Source: Nitrosarchaeum sp.
GTDB taxonomy: Archaea; Thermoproteota; Nitrososphaeria; Nitrososphaerales; Nitrosopumilaceae
Length of the DNA stretch: 18,577 bases
Reading direction: 5' to 3'
NCBI GenBank assembly: GCA_009697485.1
Contig: SICY01000005.1
Coordinates: forward strand, 1-18,577
Shown one piece after another: positions 6,494-14,054 of the stretch. Below the pieces are notes generated by a model. It was given only the letters and a program-made list of their open reading frames with translations, had not been told where the DNA came from and did no database searches. Each line of letters opens with the position of its first letter. Position 1 is the stretch's first letter. The translations under genes were made by a program, and so were the position numbers.

Positions 6494-8218
6494 TTACCAG
6501 TATTTTGTCTTTATAGTTTCAATAACTTTTTCGTGCTCTTTGCTCTTGTGACGTGCATATCTTTCCATTGCACCTAGAGGAATACCACCCAAAGATCTTG
6601 CAATTGCGTTAAAGAAATATCTCTGTGGTCCTTTTGCACCTGTCTTGGTCATGAATTTTTGAATTCCATACTTGAAGTTATGTTGCCAAGTTTTATAGAG
6701 TACACCTAGTTGTGCAGGAGTCATTTCATTTCCAATGTTAAAGAAATCAGATTTTTCCAATAACCCAATTGGAACAAAGGTAAGGGCGGTAGCAGTAAAC
6801 ATTGAATCCGGTTGTTCATGTTCTAATTCAGTGATTAGACGAATTGTGTCCCAAGAATCTTCTGGCTGCTCATCATTATCAAGACCCATAATCAAAGTAA
6901 ATGCAGGAATCCAATAATCCTCATTCAAAGTTTTGACGCCTTCTTTTACTACCCAATGCCATTCACTTGGAGAGTATGGAGCAAGTTTTCTATCGGCATA
7001 TTTTCCAATTAATCTCAAACTTCCGGTTTCAAAACCAGCTTGAATTCCAATCATATTATCGGGGCTGGATTTTATAATTTTTGAAAGGTTTGGAATGAGT
7101 TTCTCATCAGCTATTGCGCCTGCCAGAGTACCATGAGTTGGATTTGTGTGTCCTACACCAGTAGACATGATAGCAGTGAATAGTTCTTCAAGAGCTTCTC
7201 GGTTTGGCTCCATTCCTTTAGCAGTTCTAGGATCCATACCATAAACAAAAATATCATCGCTGTGTATCCAAGCAGATTTTGCACCTCCTTTTTTGATGTT
7301 AACTTCAATTTCACGTTTGACTTTTTCTGGTGAATAGTATCTTAATGATCTTAATGTAACATCACAGAATTTACAACCTCTTCCACAACCACGCATCACT
7401 TCAACCATTCCATGCATACTTGGTTCTACAATTTCTGGAATCTCATCTAGATCTGGTCTATCCCAAAAATTTACAAATCTTCCATGGATTTTTTTTCCGT
7501 TTCTTTCAAATTCTTTTATGTTTACTTTAAAGTCACTACGTTTTCTGAACGGATCCATATTGTCAAAATCACCATTAATTAAATAATTGAAAAATCTACC
7601 AGCATGCCCATCAATTTCAGGGGCAATGCCTCCAAGCTCTCCTTCCAATATAGCATAGATACCAAGTTCCTCGATTTTTTCTGGATCATAGTTGTATTGC
7701 CAAGTTCCAGAAGCGCCAGAAATGACTTTGGCCTTACTGCCTGTTTTTAGTTTTGCAGCCTTTATTCTGTAGTGCAGTTCTGTATTGTAGAATTCATCAT
7801 ATGAGGTTTGTTTTCTACCATAGGTGAAAGTCATTGTAACAGGTCCCATTCCCAATGGGTCCATTTCATATGTGCCGACAACTTGGGTATCAGGACCAAT
7901 AAATTGTTCAATATGATCTGGATGTGCAACAACTACATCTTCACGTCTAAAACCATCTCGGAGTAAACCTGCCTCTACTTTTCGTAGTCCATATGGGGCA
8001 TAGTTTGCCACACCATTAGTATGAGGAATGTAATTGCAAATAAAATCAAATAGAATCTTTGGAGTTACTTGATTTCCTAGAATTTTATACAAAAGGCTGT
8101 TTTTATCACGGTTAGGATCAACTGCAGGTGCACATCCAAAAAATGTAGCCAATGACAAACCCCGATATGCAGACATCAAAGTACGATCAGCAGTTAAAAC
8201 AATTTTCGGATTACCCAA
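6494..8218 (-). CDS. B12-type radical SAM enzyme, substrate unknown
   Basis: A 574-residue radical SAM protein with the iron-sulfur motif CGRGCKFC at Cys278, Cys282 and Cys285. The first 200 residues (opening KIVLTADRTLM, then NYAPYGLRKVEAGLL and EMDPLGMGPVTMTFTYG) look like the cobalamin-binding-type domain of archaeal B12/radical SAM proteins, although no classical DxHxxG motif is evident. A TIM-barrel core and a helical C-terminal part follow. Such enzymes methylate or couple unactivated carbons. One possible role in a thaumarchaeon is membrane tetraether lipid ring formation (the GrsA/GrsB group), but that is a guess from protein class, not from motifs. The start is TTG, since no in-frame ATG precedes it and an A/T box lies about 30 bases upstream. 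The gene is downstream of pyrK on the same strand. Confidence 0.8.
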   Translation of the reverse strand: MGNPKIVLTADRTLMSAYRGLSLATFFGCAPAVDPNRDKNSLLYKILGNQVTPKILFDFICNYIPHTNGVANYAPYGLRKVEAGLLRDGFRREDVVVAHPDHIEQFIGPDTQVVGTYEMDPLGMGPVTMTFTYGRKQTSYDEFYNTELHYRIKAAKLKTGSKAKVISGASGTWQYNYDPEKIEELGIYAILEGELGGIAPEIDGHAGRFFNYLINGDFDNMDPFRKRSDFKVNIKEFERNGKKIHGRFVNFWDRPDLDEIPEIVEPSMHGMVEVMRGCGRGCKFCDVTLRSLRYYSPEKVKREIEVNIKKGGAKSAWIHSDDIFVYGMDPRTAKGMEPNREALEELFTAIMSTGVGHTNPTHGTLAGAIADEKLIPNLSKIIKSSPDNMIGIQAGFETGSLRLIGKYADRKLAPYSPSEWHWVVKEGVKTLNEDYWIPAFTLIMGLDNDEQPEDSWDTIRLITELEHEQPDSMFTATALTFVPIGLLEKSDFFNIGNEMTPAQLGVLYKTWQHNFKYGIQKFMTKTGAKGPQRYFFNAIARSLGGIPLGAMERYARHKSKEHEKVIETIKTKYW

Positions 8219-8245
8219 TACTCTTCAACGCAATAATTTCATGAT

Positions 8246-8255
8246 TTATTTTAAA
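8246..8255 (-). promoter_or_regulatory. TATA-like box for the radical SAM gene
   Basis: The minus strand reads TTTAAAATAA, about 29-33 bases before the TTG at 8218, in the 52-base gap after pyrK. It suggests a leaderless or nearly leaderless mRNA. Confidence 0.45.
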
Positions 8256-8270
8256 CCTTGCTGGTCAGAT

Positions 8271-9083
8271 CTAATAATTTTCTAGAATTCCAGCCTTATT
8301 TCTATGAAAATGACCAAATTCCTTGTTTGACAGCAAATGATCACCGTCAAATACAGTACCATCTTTGCAAACCAAGTCTTCACCTACACAACAGCTTCCA
8401 CATATTCCGACACCACACTTCATCATACGTTCAAGACTTGCTTGAACAAACAATCCTTTAGAATGTGCTAGTTGTACAGTTTTGTACATCATTATTTCAG
8501 GACCACACGTATACACTCCATCAAAATGATTTTCATTAACTAGTTTTTCAACCATGCTCGTAACAAATCCTTTTTCACCATAAGTTCCATCGTCAGTGGT
8601 AACAATTACACGGTGAGGATTATTTTTCAATAGATTATTTGTCAAATCTTCAAAGAAAACTTCATTTTTTGATTTTGCACCAATTAAAACTGTAACATCG
8701 TCACTAGGTTTAACAAAAGTCAATAATCTCATCATGGGGACAAGACCAGTTCCGCCACCGACAAGCAAAAGTTTTCCTTGTTTTAAATCAAAAGAGTTTC
8801 CATATGGGCCTCTTACACCAATTTGTTGACCTACTTGAATATTGAATAATCCAGTTGATGCAGAACCATGTCTTCTTACGGTAAACGCAGCTTTGCCAGA
8901 TTCTTGAGAAATCATCACACTCATTGGTAATTCATTAATTCCAGGAATCCAAACCATTGCAAATTGACCCGGGAGAACAGCAGACATTACATCATCAGAG
9001 AAAATCAAAGTTCGGACAGTAGGAGTTTCATCAATTACTTTTTCAACTATACAAATTTTTGTATGATTATGATTTCTTTGCAA
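8271..9083 (-). CDS. pyrK: Dihydroorotate dehydrogenase electron-transfer subunit PyrK
   Basis: A 270-residue FAD and [2Fe-2S] protein that passes electrons from PyrD to a soluble acceptor, NAD+ in studied class 1B enzymes. The N-terminal half is a ferredoxin-reductase-like FAD domain (LPGQFAMVW, then VRGPYGNSF at 90-98), followed by the nucleotide-binding LLLVGGGTGLVPMM at 105-118. The iron-sulfur ligands appear as Cys223, Cys228, Cys231 and Cys239 in MKCGVGICGSCC and DLVC, with YTCGPEIMM just before, as expected for PyrK. The start is TTG and overlaps the end of pyrD by 17 bases, so the two subunits are probably translated together. Confidence 0.95.
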   Translation of the reverse strand: MQRNHNHTKICIVEKVIDETPTVRTLIFSDDVMSAVLPGQFAMVWIPGINELPMSVMISQESGKAAFTVRRHGSASTGLFNIQVGQQIGVRGPYGNSFDLKQGKLLLVGGGTGLVPMMRLLTFVKPSDDVTVLIGAKSKNEVFFEDLTNNLLKNNPHRVIVTTDDGTYGEKGFVTSMVEKLVNENHFDGVYTCGPEIMMYKTVQLAHSKGLFVQASLERMMKCGVGICGSCCVGEDLVCKDGTVFDGDHLLSNKEFGHFHRNKAGILENY

Positions 9084-10020
9084 GACCTATCATCTCATCT
9101 ATTTTTGAATAACCTTTTCTTTTCATGTATTGAAGTATTCCTTGATTAATATCATTAAAAATATGCATCCAATTATCACCAATTGCACTTCCTAATTGAA
9201 TTGCAGAAGAACCTGCCAAAATAAATTCGACAGCATCTTCCCATGTAGATATTCCGCCACATCCAATTATAGGAATGTTGTATTTAGAAGAAATTTCATA
9301 AACACATCGTAATGCAATGGGTTTAATCGGAGTGCCAGACAATCCACCGAATTTATTACTCAAGATAGGTCTTTGAGTTTCAACATCAATTGCCATCGCT
9401 CTGATTGTATTGATTGCAGTAATTGCATCGATTCCAGAATCAATTGCAGCGTTTACAGTGTTAAGATAATGAGTTGTTCCCAATCCAACTTTAGCTATAA
9501 CCGGTACATCGGTAGAATTTTTCATGGTACTGACAATTTTCTTGACTAGTTCAGGATCATCTCCTACTTCTAGTCCTACTTTAGCAACATGTGGGCATGA
9601 CAAATTCAATTCATACGCAGTAACTTTGCAGTTTTTAAATTGCTTAACCATCATTTCAAAGTCTTCAGGAATAGAGCCTACCAAACTAACAATTATCGGA
9701 ACGTCTTTGTTAGATTCTATCATTTTTGCAAAATTTGGGGCACCGGGATTTGACAATCCAACTGCATTAATCCATCCACCGCCATTTACACTAAAAATAG
9801 TAGGGTTTGGATATCCATCCCATGGTTCCGTGCTGAGAGATTTACTAACAACAGCACCTGCACCTGAACGATAAAGTCGATTAAAGACATCTAAGGAAAT
9901 ACCCAATATGCCAGAGGCCAGCATGACAGGTCTGTCTAGTTGAATTTTTCCTATAGAAGTAACCAGGCTGGGCTCCACTTTGAATGATATACGTAGTTTC
10001 GAATATAATAGTTGACTCAC
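9067..10020 (-). CDS. pyrD: Dihydroorotate dehydrogenase catalytic subunit PyrD, class 1B
   Basis: A 317-residue FMN enzyme that oxidises dihydroorotate to orotate in de novo pyrimidine synthesis. Landmarks: PVMLASGILG at 31-40, Lys60 in VSKS, the product-side NAVGLSNPG at 85-93 and the catalytic loop NLSCPH with Cys142, the cysteine base of class 1 enzymes. IGCGGIS and QLGSA near the end bind the FMN phosphate. Overlap with pyrK shows it is the class 1B heteromer. The start used is GTG at 10020, but GTG at 9978 (residue 15, giving an N-terminus MEPSLV) is a real alternative, because a symmetric A/T box at 10033-10045 would place transcription start near 10012. Confidence 0.93.
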   Translation of the reverse strand: MSQLLYSKLRISFKVEPSLVTSIGKIQLDRPVMLASGILGISLDVFNRLYRSGAGAVVSKSLSTEPWDGYPNPTIFSVNGGGWINAVGLSNPGAPNFAKMIESNKDVPIIVSLVGSIPEDFEMMVKQFKNCKVTAYELNLSCPHVAKVGLEVGDDPELVKKIVSTMKNSTDVPVIAKVGLGTTHYLNTVNAAIDSGIDAITAINTIRAMAIDVETQRPILSNKFGGLSGTPIKPIALRCVYEISSKYNIPIIGCGGISTWEDAVEFILAGSSAIQLGSAIGDNWMHIFNDINQGILQYMKRKGYSKIDEMIGLAKKS

Positions 10021-10032
10021 AAGGCTCTAGTA

Positions 10033-10045
10033 CCTTTTTAAAAGG
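10033..10045. promoter_or_regulatory. Symmetric TATA-like box between pyrD and nop5
   Basis: CCTTTTTAAAAGG is a perfect palindrome around one central base. On the plus strand it is centred 27 bases before the nop5 ATG, as for a leaderless mRNA. On the minus strand it would start transcription near 10012, inside the annotated pyrD start; a second box at about 10048-10058 would fit GTG 10020 better. Confidence 0.5.
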
Positions 10046-10065
10046 AGACCTAAAATTAGCTAGTC

Positions 10066-11544
10066 ATGTATTCTGTAATCTTAACAGAGTTGGGAATCAT
10101 AGTTTTCAAAGACGAAAAGATGGAAAAGGCATTTCCTTTCAAAGACTCAGTTAGAGATTATCTTTCTGTGAAAAAAAAGGAGTCAAGATTAAATGAACTT
10201 GTAGATTATCTGAGTCCACTTCAAAGAGGAGTCACAGTAAGTGATGAGTCATTGATGACATTATTGAAAAAAAGTTCCATAGATGCACAAATGATGGAAG
10301 AAGCAGAATTAGAAAAAATTCAAGCAGCAAAGCCTCAGATAATTGTTGATGCAGGGTTTGCAGAAAGTATACCTGATGTATTATCTAAATTAAGAGAATT
10401 TGCAATGGGATTATCATCGTCAAAAGTAACAGAAGTTTCAGAGAGTCCAGATCTTCATATCATTCAGGCAATAAACTCATTGGATGAGATTGACAAAATT
10501 GCCAATGGACTTAGCTCAAGATTACGAGAGTGGTATGGATTACATTTCCCAGAACTAGACAACATAATAGATAGCATTAATGGTTATGCACAAATTGTTT
10601 TGGCTGGAAAAAGAGAATCATTAACAAAAAAAGTGTATGAAGAAGCGGGATTTCCGGATTCAAAAGCAGAGATGATTTCTTTGCTTGCATCAAAAAGTAG
10701 AGGTGGAGATATTTCAGATGTTAATTTATCAATTGTGCAATCCATTGCAAAACAAATTCTAGATTTTCATGATTTACGAAAAAAATTAGAAGACCATGTT
10801 GAATCAGAAATGCAAACTGTTGCACCAAATCTTACAGCTATACTTGGAGCTGCAGTAGGTGCAAGAATATTAGGAAGAGCTGGAAGTCTAAAAAAATTAG
10901 CATCAATGCCTGCAAGCACCATTCAGGTAATAGGTGCAGAAAAAGCACTCTTTAGATCATTGAAGACAGGAGCTCAACCACCAAAACATGGATTATTGTT
11001 TCAGCATGCAATGGTTCATGCTGCACCTAGATGGCAGAGAGGAAAAATTGCAAGAGCAATTGCTGCAAAGGCAGTCATAGCTGCAAGAGTCGATGTGTAT
11101 GGAGAAGGCATCAACAAAACTTTACTAGAAAAACTTAACGTTAGAGTAAACGAAATTAGTAAAAAATACGAAAACCCTACTGAAAGAGAAACTAGAAAAC
11201 CAGAACTATTCAGACGTGAGGGCGGAGAATCTAGAAGAAGAGAAGGTGGAGATTTCAGAAGAAGAGAAGGTACTGACTCTAGAAGAGAAGGTGGAGATTT
11301 CAGAAGAAGAGAAGGTACTGACTCTAGAAGAGAAGGTGGAGATTTCAGAAGAAGAGAAGGTACTGACTCTAGAAGAGAAGGTGGAGATTTCAGAAGAAGA
11401 GAAGGTACTGACTCTAGAAGAGAAGGTGGAGAACCTAAAAGGAGAGAAAGTAGAGAACCTAAAAGAGAGAATAAAAACTACAGAGAAAGAACAGATTCTA
11501 AAGTAAATAAAAACAAAAAGAGAACGAAGTTTGAAAGAAGATAG
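10066..11544 (+). CDS. nop5: Nop5 (Nop56/58-type) C/D-box RNP core protein with an Arg-rich repeat tail
   Basis: Nop5 bridges L7Ae-bound C/D guide RNA and fibrillarin in the archaeal 2'-O-methylation complex. The N-terminal fibrillarin-binding domain is followed by a coiled-coil (about 110-250) and the Nop domain with its signature GAEKALFRSL (290-299) and GAQPPKHG (301-308). The folded part ends near residue 378, close to the usual full archaeal length. The protein then runs on to 492 residues with an Arg/Glu/Gly-rich tail. Its centre is four exact copies of GDFRRREGTDSRREG, ending in a Lys/Arg-rich stretch. Such a tail is probably disordered and may bind RNA; this is an inference. An A/T box lies 27 bases before the ATG. 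The flpA start overlaps its last 14 bases. Confidence 0.95.
   Translation: MYSVILTELGIIVFKDEKMEKAFPFKDSVRDYLSVKKKESRLNELVDYLSPLQRGVTVSDESLMTLLKKSSIDAQMMEEAELEKIQAAKPQIIVDAGFAESIPDVLSKLREFAMGLSSSKVTEVSESPDLHIIQAINSLDEIDKIANGLSSRLREWYGLHFPELDNIIDSINGYAQIVLAGKRESLTKKVYEEAGFPDSKAEMISLLASKSRGGDISDVNLSIVQSIAKQILDFHDLRKKLEDHVESEMQTVAPNLTAILGAAVGARILGRAGSLKKLASMPASTIQVIGAEKALFRSLKTGAQPPKHGLLFQHAMVHAAPRWQRGKIARAIAAKAVIAARVDVYGEGINKTLLEKLNVRVNEISKKYENPTERETRKPELFRREGGESRRREGGDFRRREGTDSRREGGDFRRREGTDSRREGGDFRRREGTDSRREGGDFRRREGTDSRREGGEPKRRESREPKRENKNYRERTDSKVNKNKKRTKFERR
11248..11427 (+). repeat. Four perfect 45-bp tandem repeats inside nop5
   Basis: Units begin at 11248, 11293, 11338 and 11383 and are identical at every base, each coding 15 residues in frame. 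A partial, diverged unit (GGESRRREG) precedes them and a diverged GGEPKRRESREPKRE segment follows. Identity at silent positions indicates recent expansion or gene conversion. Confidence 0.97.
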
Positions 11545-12205
11545 TCATGAATTTTTTTGGATAAACTCAGATGGTGAAAAAAAGCTAGCCACTGAAAATT
11601 TGGTTATAGGAAATCAAGTATACAAAGAAAAATTAATTACAAAAAAAGGGGTAGAATACAGATTATGGGATCCGTTTAGGAGTAAATTAGCTGCAGCGAT
11701 AATGAACGGATTAGAAATATTTCCATTTAAAAACAAAGCAACTGTATTGTATCTTGGCGTATCAACTGGTACAACGGTTAGCCACATTTCAGATATTGTT
11801 GGACCAGCAGGAGTAATTTTTGGAGTGGAGCATGCAAGTAGAGTAGCCAGAGATTTTTTGGATAGAGTTGCATCGCATAGATCAAACATAATGCCGATTT
11901 TGCAAGATGCAAGAAAACCAAAAGAGTATTTTTCAGTATTTGGTAAAGTGGATGTAGTGTATGTAGACATAGCACAGCCTGATCAAACAAATATTGCAAT
12001 AGAAAACTGTAAAATGTATCTCAAAAAAGATGGTTATTTCTTTTTAGTAATAAAAACAAGAAGTATTGATGTTACAAAATCTCCAAAAAGAATCATAGAA
12101 GAGGAAATAGAAAAGATGAAAGTACATTTTGAAATCCTGCAAGTAATAGATCTTCATCCATATGATAAGGATCATGCAATGGTTATTGCAAAGTTTCTAA
12201 ATTAA
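11531..12205 (+). CDS. flpA: Fibrillarin-like rRNA/tRNA 2'-O-methyltransferase FlpA
   Basis: A 224-residue archaeal fibrillarin, the SAM-dependent enzyme of the C/D-box RNP. The diagnostic SAM motif LYLGVSTGTTVSHISDIVG lies at about 76-94, with GVEHASRVARDF, VDVVYVDIAQPDQ and FFLVIKTRSID following in family order. It lacks the Gly/Arg-rich N-terminal domain of eukaryotic fibrillarin; in this genome the arginine-rich tail is on its partner Nop5. The start is TTG at 11531, overlapping nop5 by 14 bases; no clear Shine-Dalgarno sequence is seen, so coupling to nop5 translation is likely. The 3' end overlaps rnhB by 9 bases tail to tail. Confidence 0.96.
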   Translation: MKEDSHEFFWINSDGEKKLATENLVIGNQVYKEKLITKKGVEYRLWDPFRSKLAAAIMNGLEIFPFKNKATVLYLGVSTGTTVSHISDIVGPAGVIFGVEHASRVARDFLDRVASHRSNIMPILQDARKPKEYFSVFGKVDVVYVDIAQPDQTNIAIENCKMYLKKDGYFFLVIKTRSIDVTKSPKRIIEEEIEKMKVHFEILQVIDLHPYDKDHAMVIAKFLN

Positions 12206-12844
12206 TTTTTTGTTCAATATTTTTTGAGTGGGCTTCCAACTTTTACGCACGAAAATGGGAATGGTGTGGTGAACATGATAATAGGATTTAACAAAATTAA
12301 TGGTTTTAGAGTCAGATGGATATCCACTTCCTAAATCGTGGTTTTTTCTGAGTTTGTCTATTGCTCTATCCCTAGTAACTTTGGCAATTATTGATGCAGC
12401 AGAAACTACAACAAATCTACTGTCGGCGTGGTGATATGATCGTATTTTTTTGTTATTTGACAATTTTGCAATCTCTTTTCCAAATCTTTGTGGATTAACA
12501 TCGCATGAATCTACATATGAGGTGTCAGGATTTAATTTTACGATAACTTTGGCCATGTATTTAGCTTCTAGGTGATTAAGACCATGTTTCTTAACACTGG
12601 CATCAATTGATTTTGGAGAAATTTTTGCAACATAGTAATCATCGACTAACTCAATTATTTTTTTATAAAGTTCCTCTCGTGACTTTGGAGTTAATTGCTT
12701 TGAGTCTTTTACACCCAACAATGACAGTTTACGAACATTAGTTTTGTTCAAAGATATTCCAGCAATTACAAGAGGCCCCAACATCGAACCGCGTCCAGCA
12801 TCATCCACTCCACAAATTTGCACGGATTCTATCTTAGAACACAC
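12197..12844 (-). CDS. rnhB: Ribonuclease HII with an all-aspartate active site
   Basis: A 215-residue RNase HII, which cuts RNA in RNA/DNA hybrids and initiates removal of ribonucleotides from DNA. The entry motif GVDDAGRGSMLGPLV (12-26) is the family signature, but the usual DE pair is Asp14-Asp15 and the GRGP proline is Ser20. The remaining acidic ligands are present: Asp112 in YVDS and Asp141 in HADS, plus SAASIIAKVTRD. The enzyme should therefore be active with a DDDD set. The start is GTG at 12844; GTG codons at residues 8 and 13 are possible but would trim the first strand. It diverges from trm1 with only 40 bases between starts. Confidence 0.94.
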   Translation of the reverse strand: MCSKIESVQICGVDDAGRGSMLGPLVIAGISLNKTNVRKLSLLGVKDSKQLTPKSREELYKKIIELVDDYYVAKISPKSIDASVKKHGLNHLEAKYMAKVIVKLNPDTSYVDSCDVNPQRFGKEIAKLSNNKKIRSYHHADSRFVVVSAASIIAKVTRDRAIDKLRKNHDLGSGYPSDSKTINFVKSYYHVHHTIPIFVRKSWKPTQKILNKKLI

Positions 12845-12853
12845 GTATTAAAC

Positions 12854-12861
12854 CATTATAG
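12854..12861 (+). promoter_or_regulatory. TATA-like box for trm1
   Basis: CATTATAG is centred about 27 bases before the TTG at 12885, predicting a leaderless mRNA starting on TTG. The 40-base gap must also hold the rnhB promoter, for which only a weak A/T stretch near 12871 is visible. Confidence 0.45.
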
Positions 12862-12884
12862 GTCAAGCAAATACAGAATAATAA

Positions 12885-14054
12885 TTGCAAATTCCAGATG
12901 AAACATTTGAGGAAATTATAGAAGGGCAGACAAAAATATTGGTTCCAAAAAAATCAATCACAGATAAAGTTCCACCAAAAGAACCAGCATTTTTTAATCC
13001 AAAAGCAAGATTGAATAGAGATTACTCGATAATTGCATATGGATCTTTTCTGAAAAATTTTGTAGGGTCAAAAATATTTTTGGATGGATTGTCAGGTGTT
13101 GGCATAAGAGGATTACGGGTTGCAAATGAATTGCAAGTAGACAAGGTAGTAATTAATGATCTAAATCCAACGGCATTAAGATTAGCAGAATATTCAGCAC
13201 ATCTAAACAATTTAAAAAACATAGAATATTCTGAAATGGAAGTATGTCGATTTCTTAGTAAATATTCCACGAAAGGGGAAAGAGGCTCAATCATAGACAT
13301 AGATCCGTTTGGCTCATCATCGCAATTTTTTGATTGTGGGATAAGGGCGACTATGCACGGCGGAATGCTCTCTACAACGGCGACTGATCTTCAAGTGCTA
13401 AATGGGCTTTATCAAAATGCATGCAAGAGAAAGTACGGCGGAGTTCCAATAAGGGTCGAATATGGTAATGAGATGGCAATTCGATTAATTTTAGGATGTC
13501 TCAGAATGGTTGCAGGAAGAATGGGTGTGGAGATCGTTCCACTATTTGCGGAAAGCAATATGCACTATTACAGAACATATGTGCGAGTTCTTATTCGACA
13601 GGATCAAAAAGAAAACATAGGATACATCTTACATTGTAAAAACTGCGGTCATAGAAAAATAACGCTTGAACAAAATAATGAATGCGAACTGTGTAAATCA
13701 AAAATAAGCATTGGAGGACCATTATGGGTTGATAAAATTTTTGATAAAGAATTTGTAGAAAGTATGATTTTAAAAATACCAGAGTTATCAGTAGACAAAG
13801 TTTGTGAAAAAACATTACAAAAATGTCTTGCAGAGTCTGAAATGTCTGGAATTTACTTTACACTGGATGAAATTGCATCGAAAATGAAATCATCTCCTCC
13901 AAAATTAGAAGATGCAATAAAAAATTTACAAAAAAGCGGTTATTTGGCTAGCCCCACATCATTTTGCCCTACAGGTTTTAGGACAAATGCCAACGTAAAT
14001 GAAATAATCAGTGTTCTCAGATCAGCCGATAAATCCCAAACAGACATAGTATAA
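12885..14054 (+). CDS. trm1: tRNA (guanine26-N2)-dimethyltransferase Trm1
   Basis: A 389-residue Trm1, which mono- and dimethylates G26 at the hinge between the D and anticodon stems of tRNA. Signatures in order: FFNPKARLNRD at 36-46, the SAM-binding FLDGLSGVGIRGLR at 65-78, DIDPFGSSSQF at 138-148 (the family usually has DPFGSP), TTATDLQVLNG at 164-174, and a zinc-binding set Cys251, Cys254, Cys267 and Cys270, followed by GGPLW at 277-281. A C-terminal helical domain completes the usual archaeal length. The start is TTG, supported by a TATA-like box 27 bases upstream and by the start of homology. Its last 33 bases overlap the ftsJ/rlmE gene on the opposite strand. Confidence 0.95.
   Translation: MQIPDETFEEIIEGQTKILVPKKSITDKVPPKEPAFFNPKARLNRDYSIIAYGSFLKNFVGSKIFLDGLSGVGIRGLRVANELQVDKVVINDLNPTALRLAEYSAHLNNLKNIEYSEMEVCRFLSKYSTKGERGSIIDIDPFGSSSQFFDCGIRATMHGGMLSTTATDLQVLNGLYQNACKRKYGGVPIRVEYGNEMAIRLILGCLRMVAGRMGVEIVPLFAESNMHYYRTYVRVLIRQDQKENIGYILHCKNCGHRKITLEQNNECELCKSKISIGGPLWVDKIFDKEFVESMILKIPELSVDKVCEKTLQKCLAESEMSGIYFTLDEIASKMKSSPPKLEDAIKNLQKSGYLASPTSFCPTGFRTNANVNEIISVLRSADKSQTDIV

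Noticed and set aside
9524..9874. Plus-strand open frame of 116 codons inside pyrD
   Set aside because: Antisense to a well-conserved enzyme with its catalytic motif intact; no start signals and no recognisable protein.
11248..11427. Short direct repeats that might be a CRISPR array
   Set aside because: The units are contiguous without spacers and lie in frame inside nop5. The same applies to the 36-bp units at 15120-15263.
11216..11506. Open frame of 96 codons in another frame of the nop5 repeats
   Set aside because: It is opened only by the repeat periodicity (multiples of three without stops) and has no promoter, ribosome-binding site or family resemblance.
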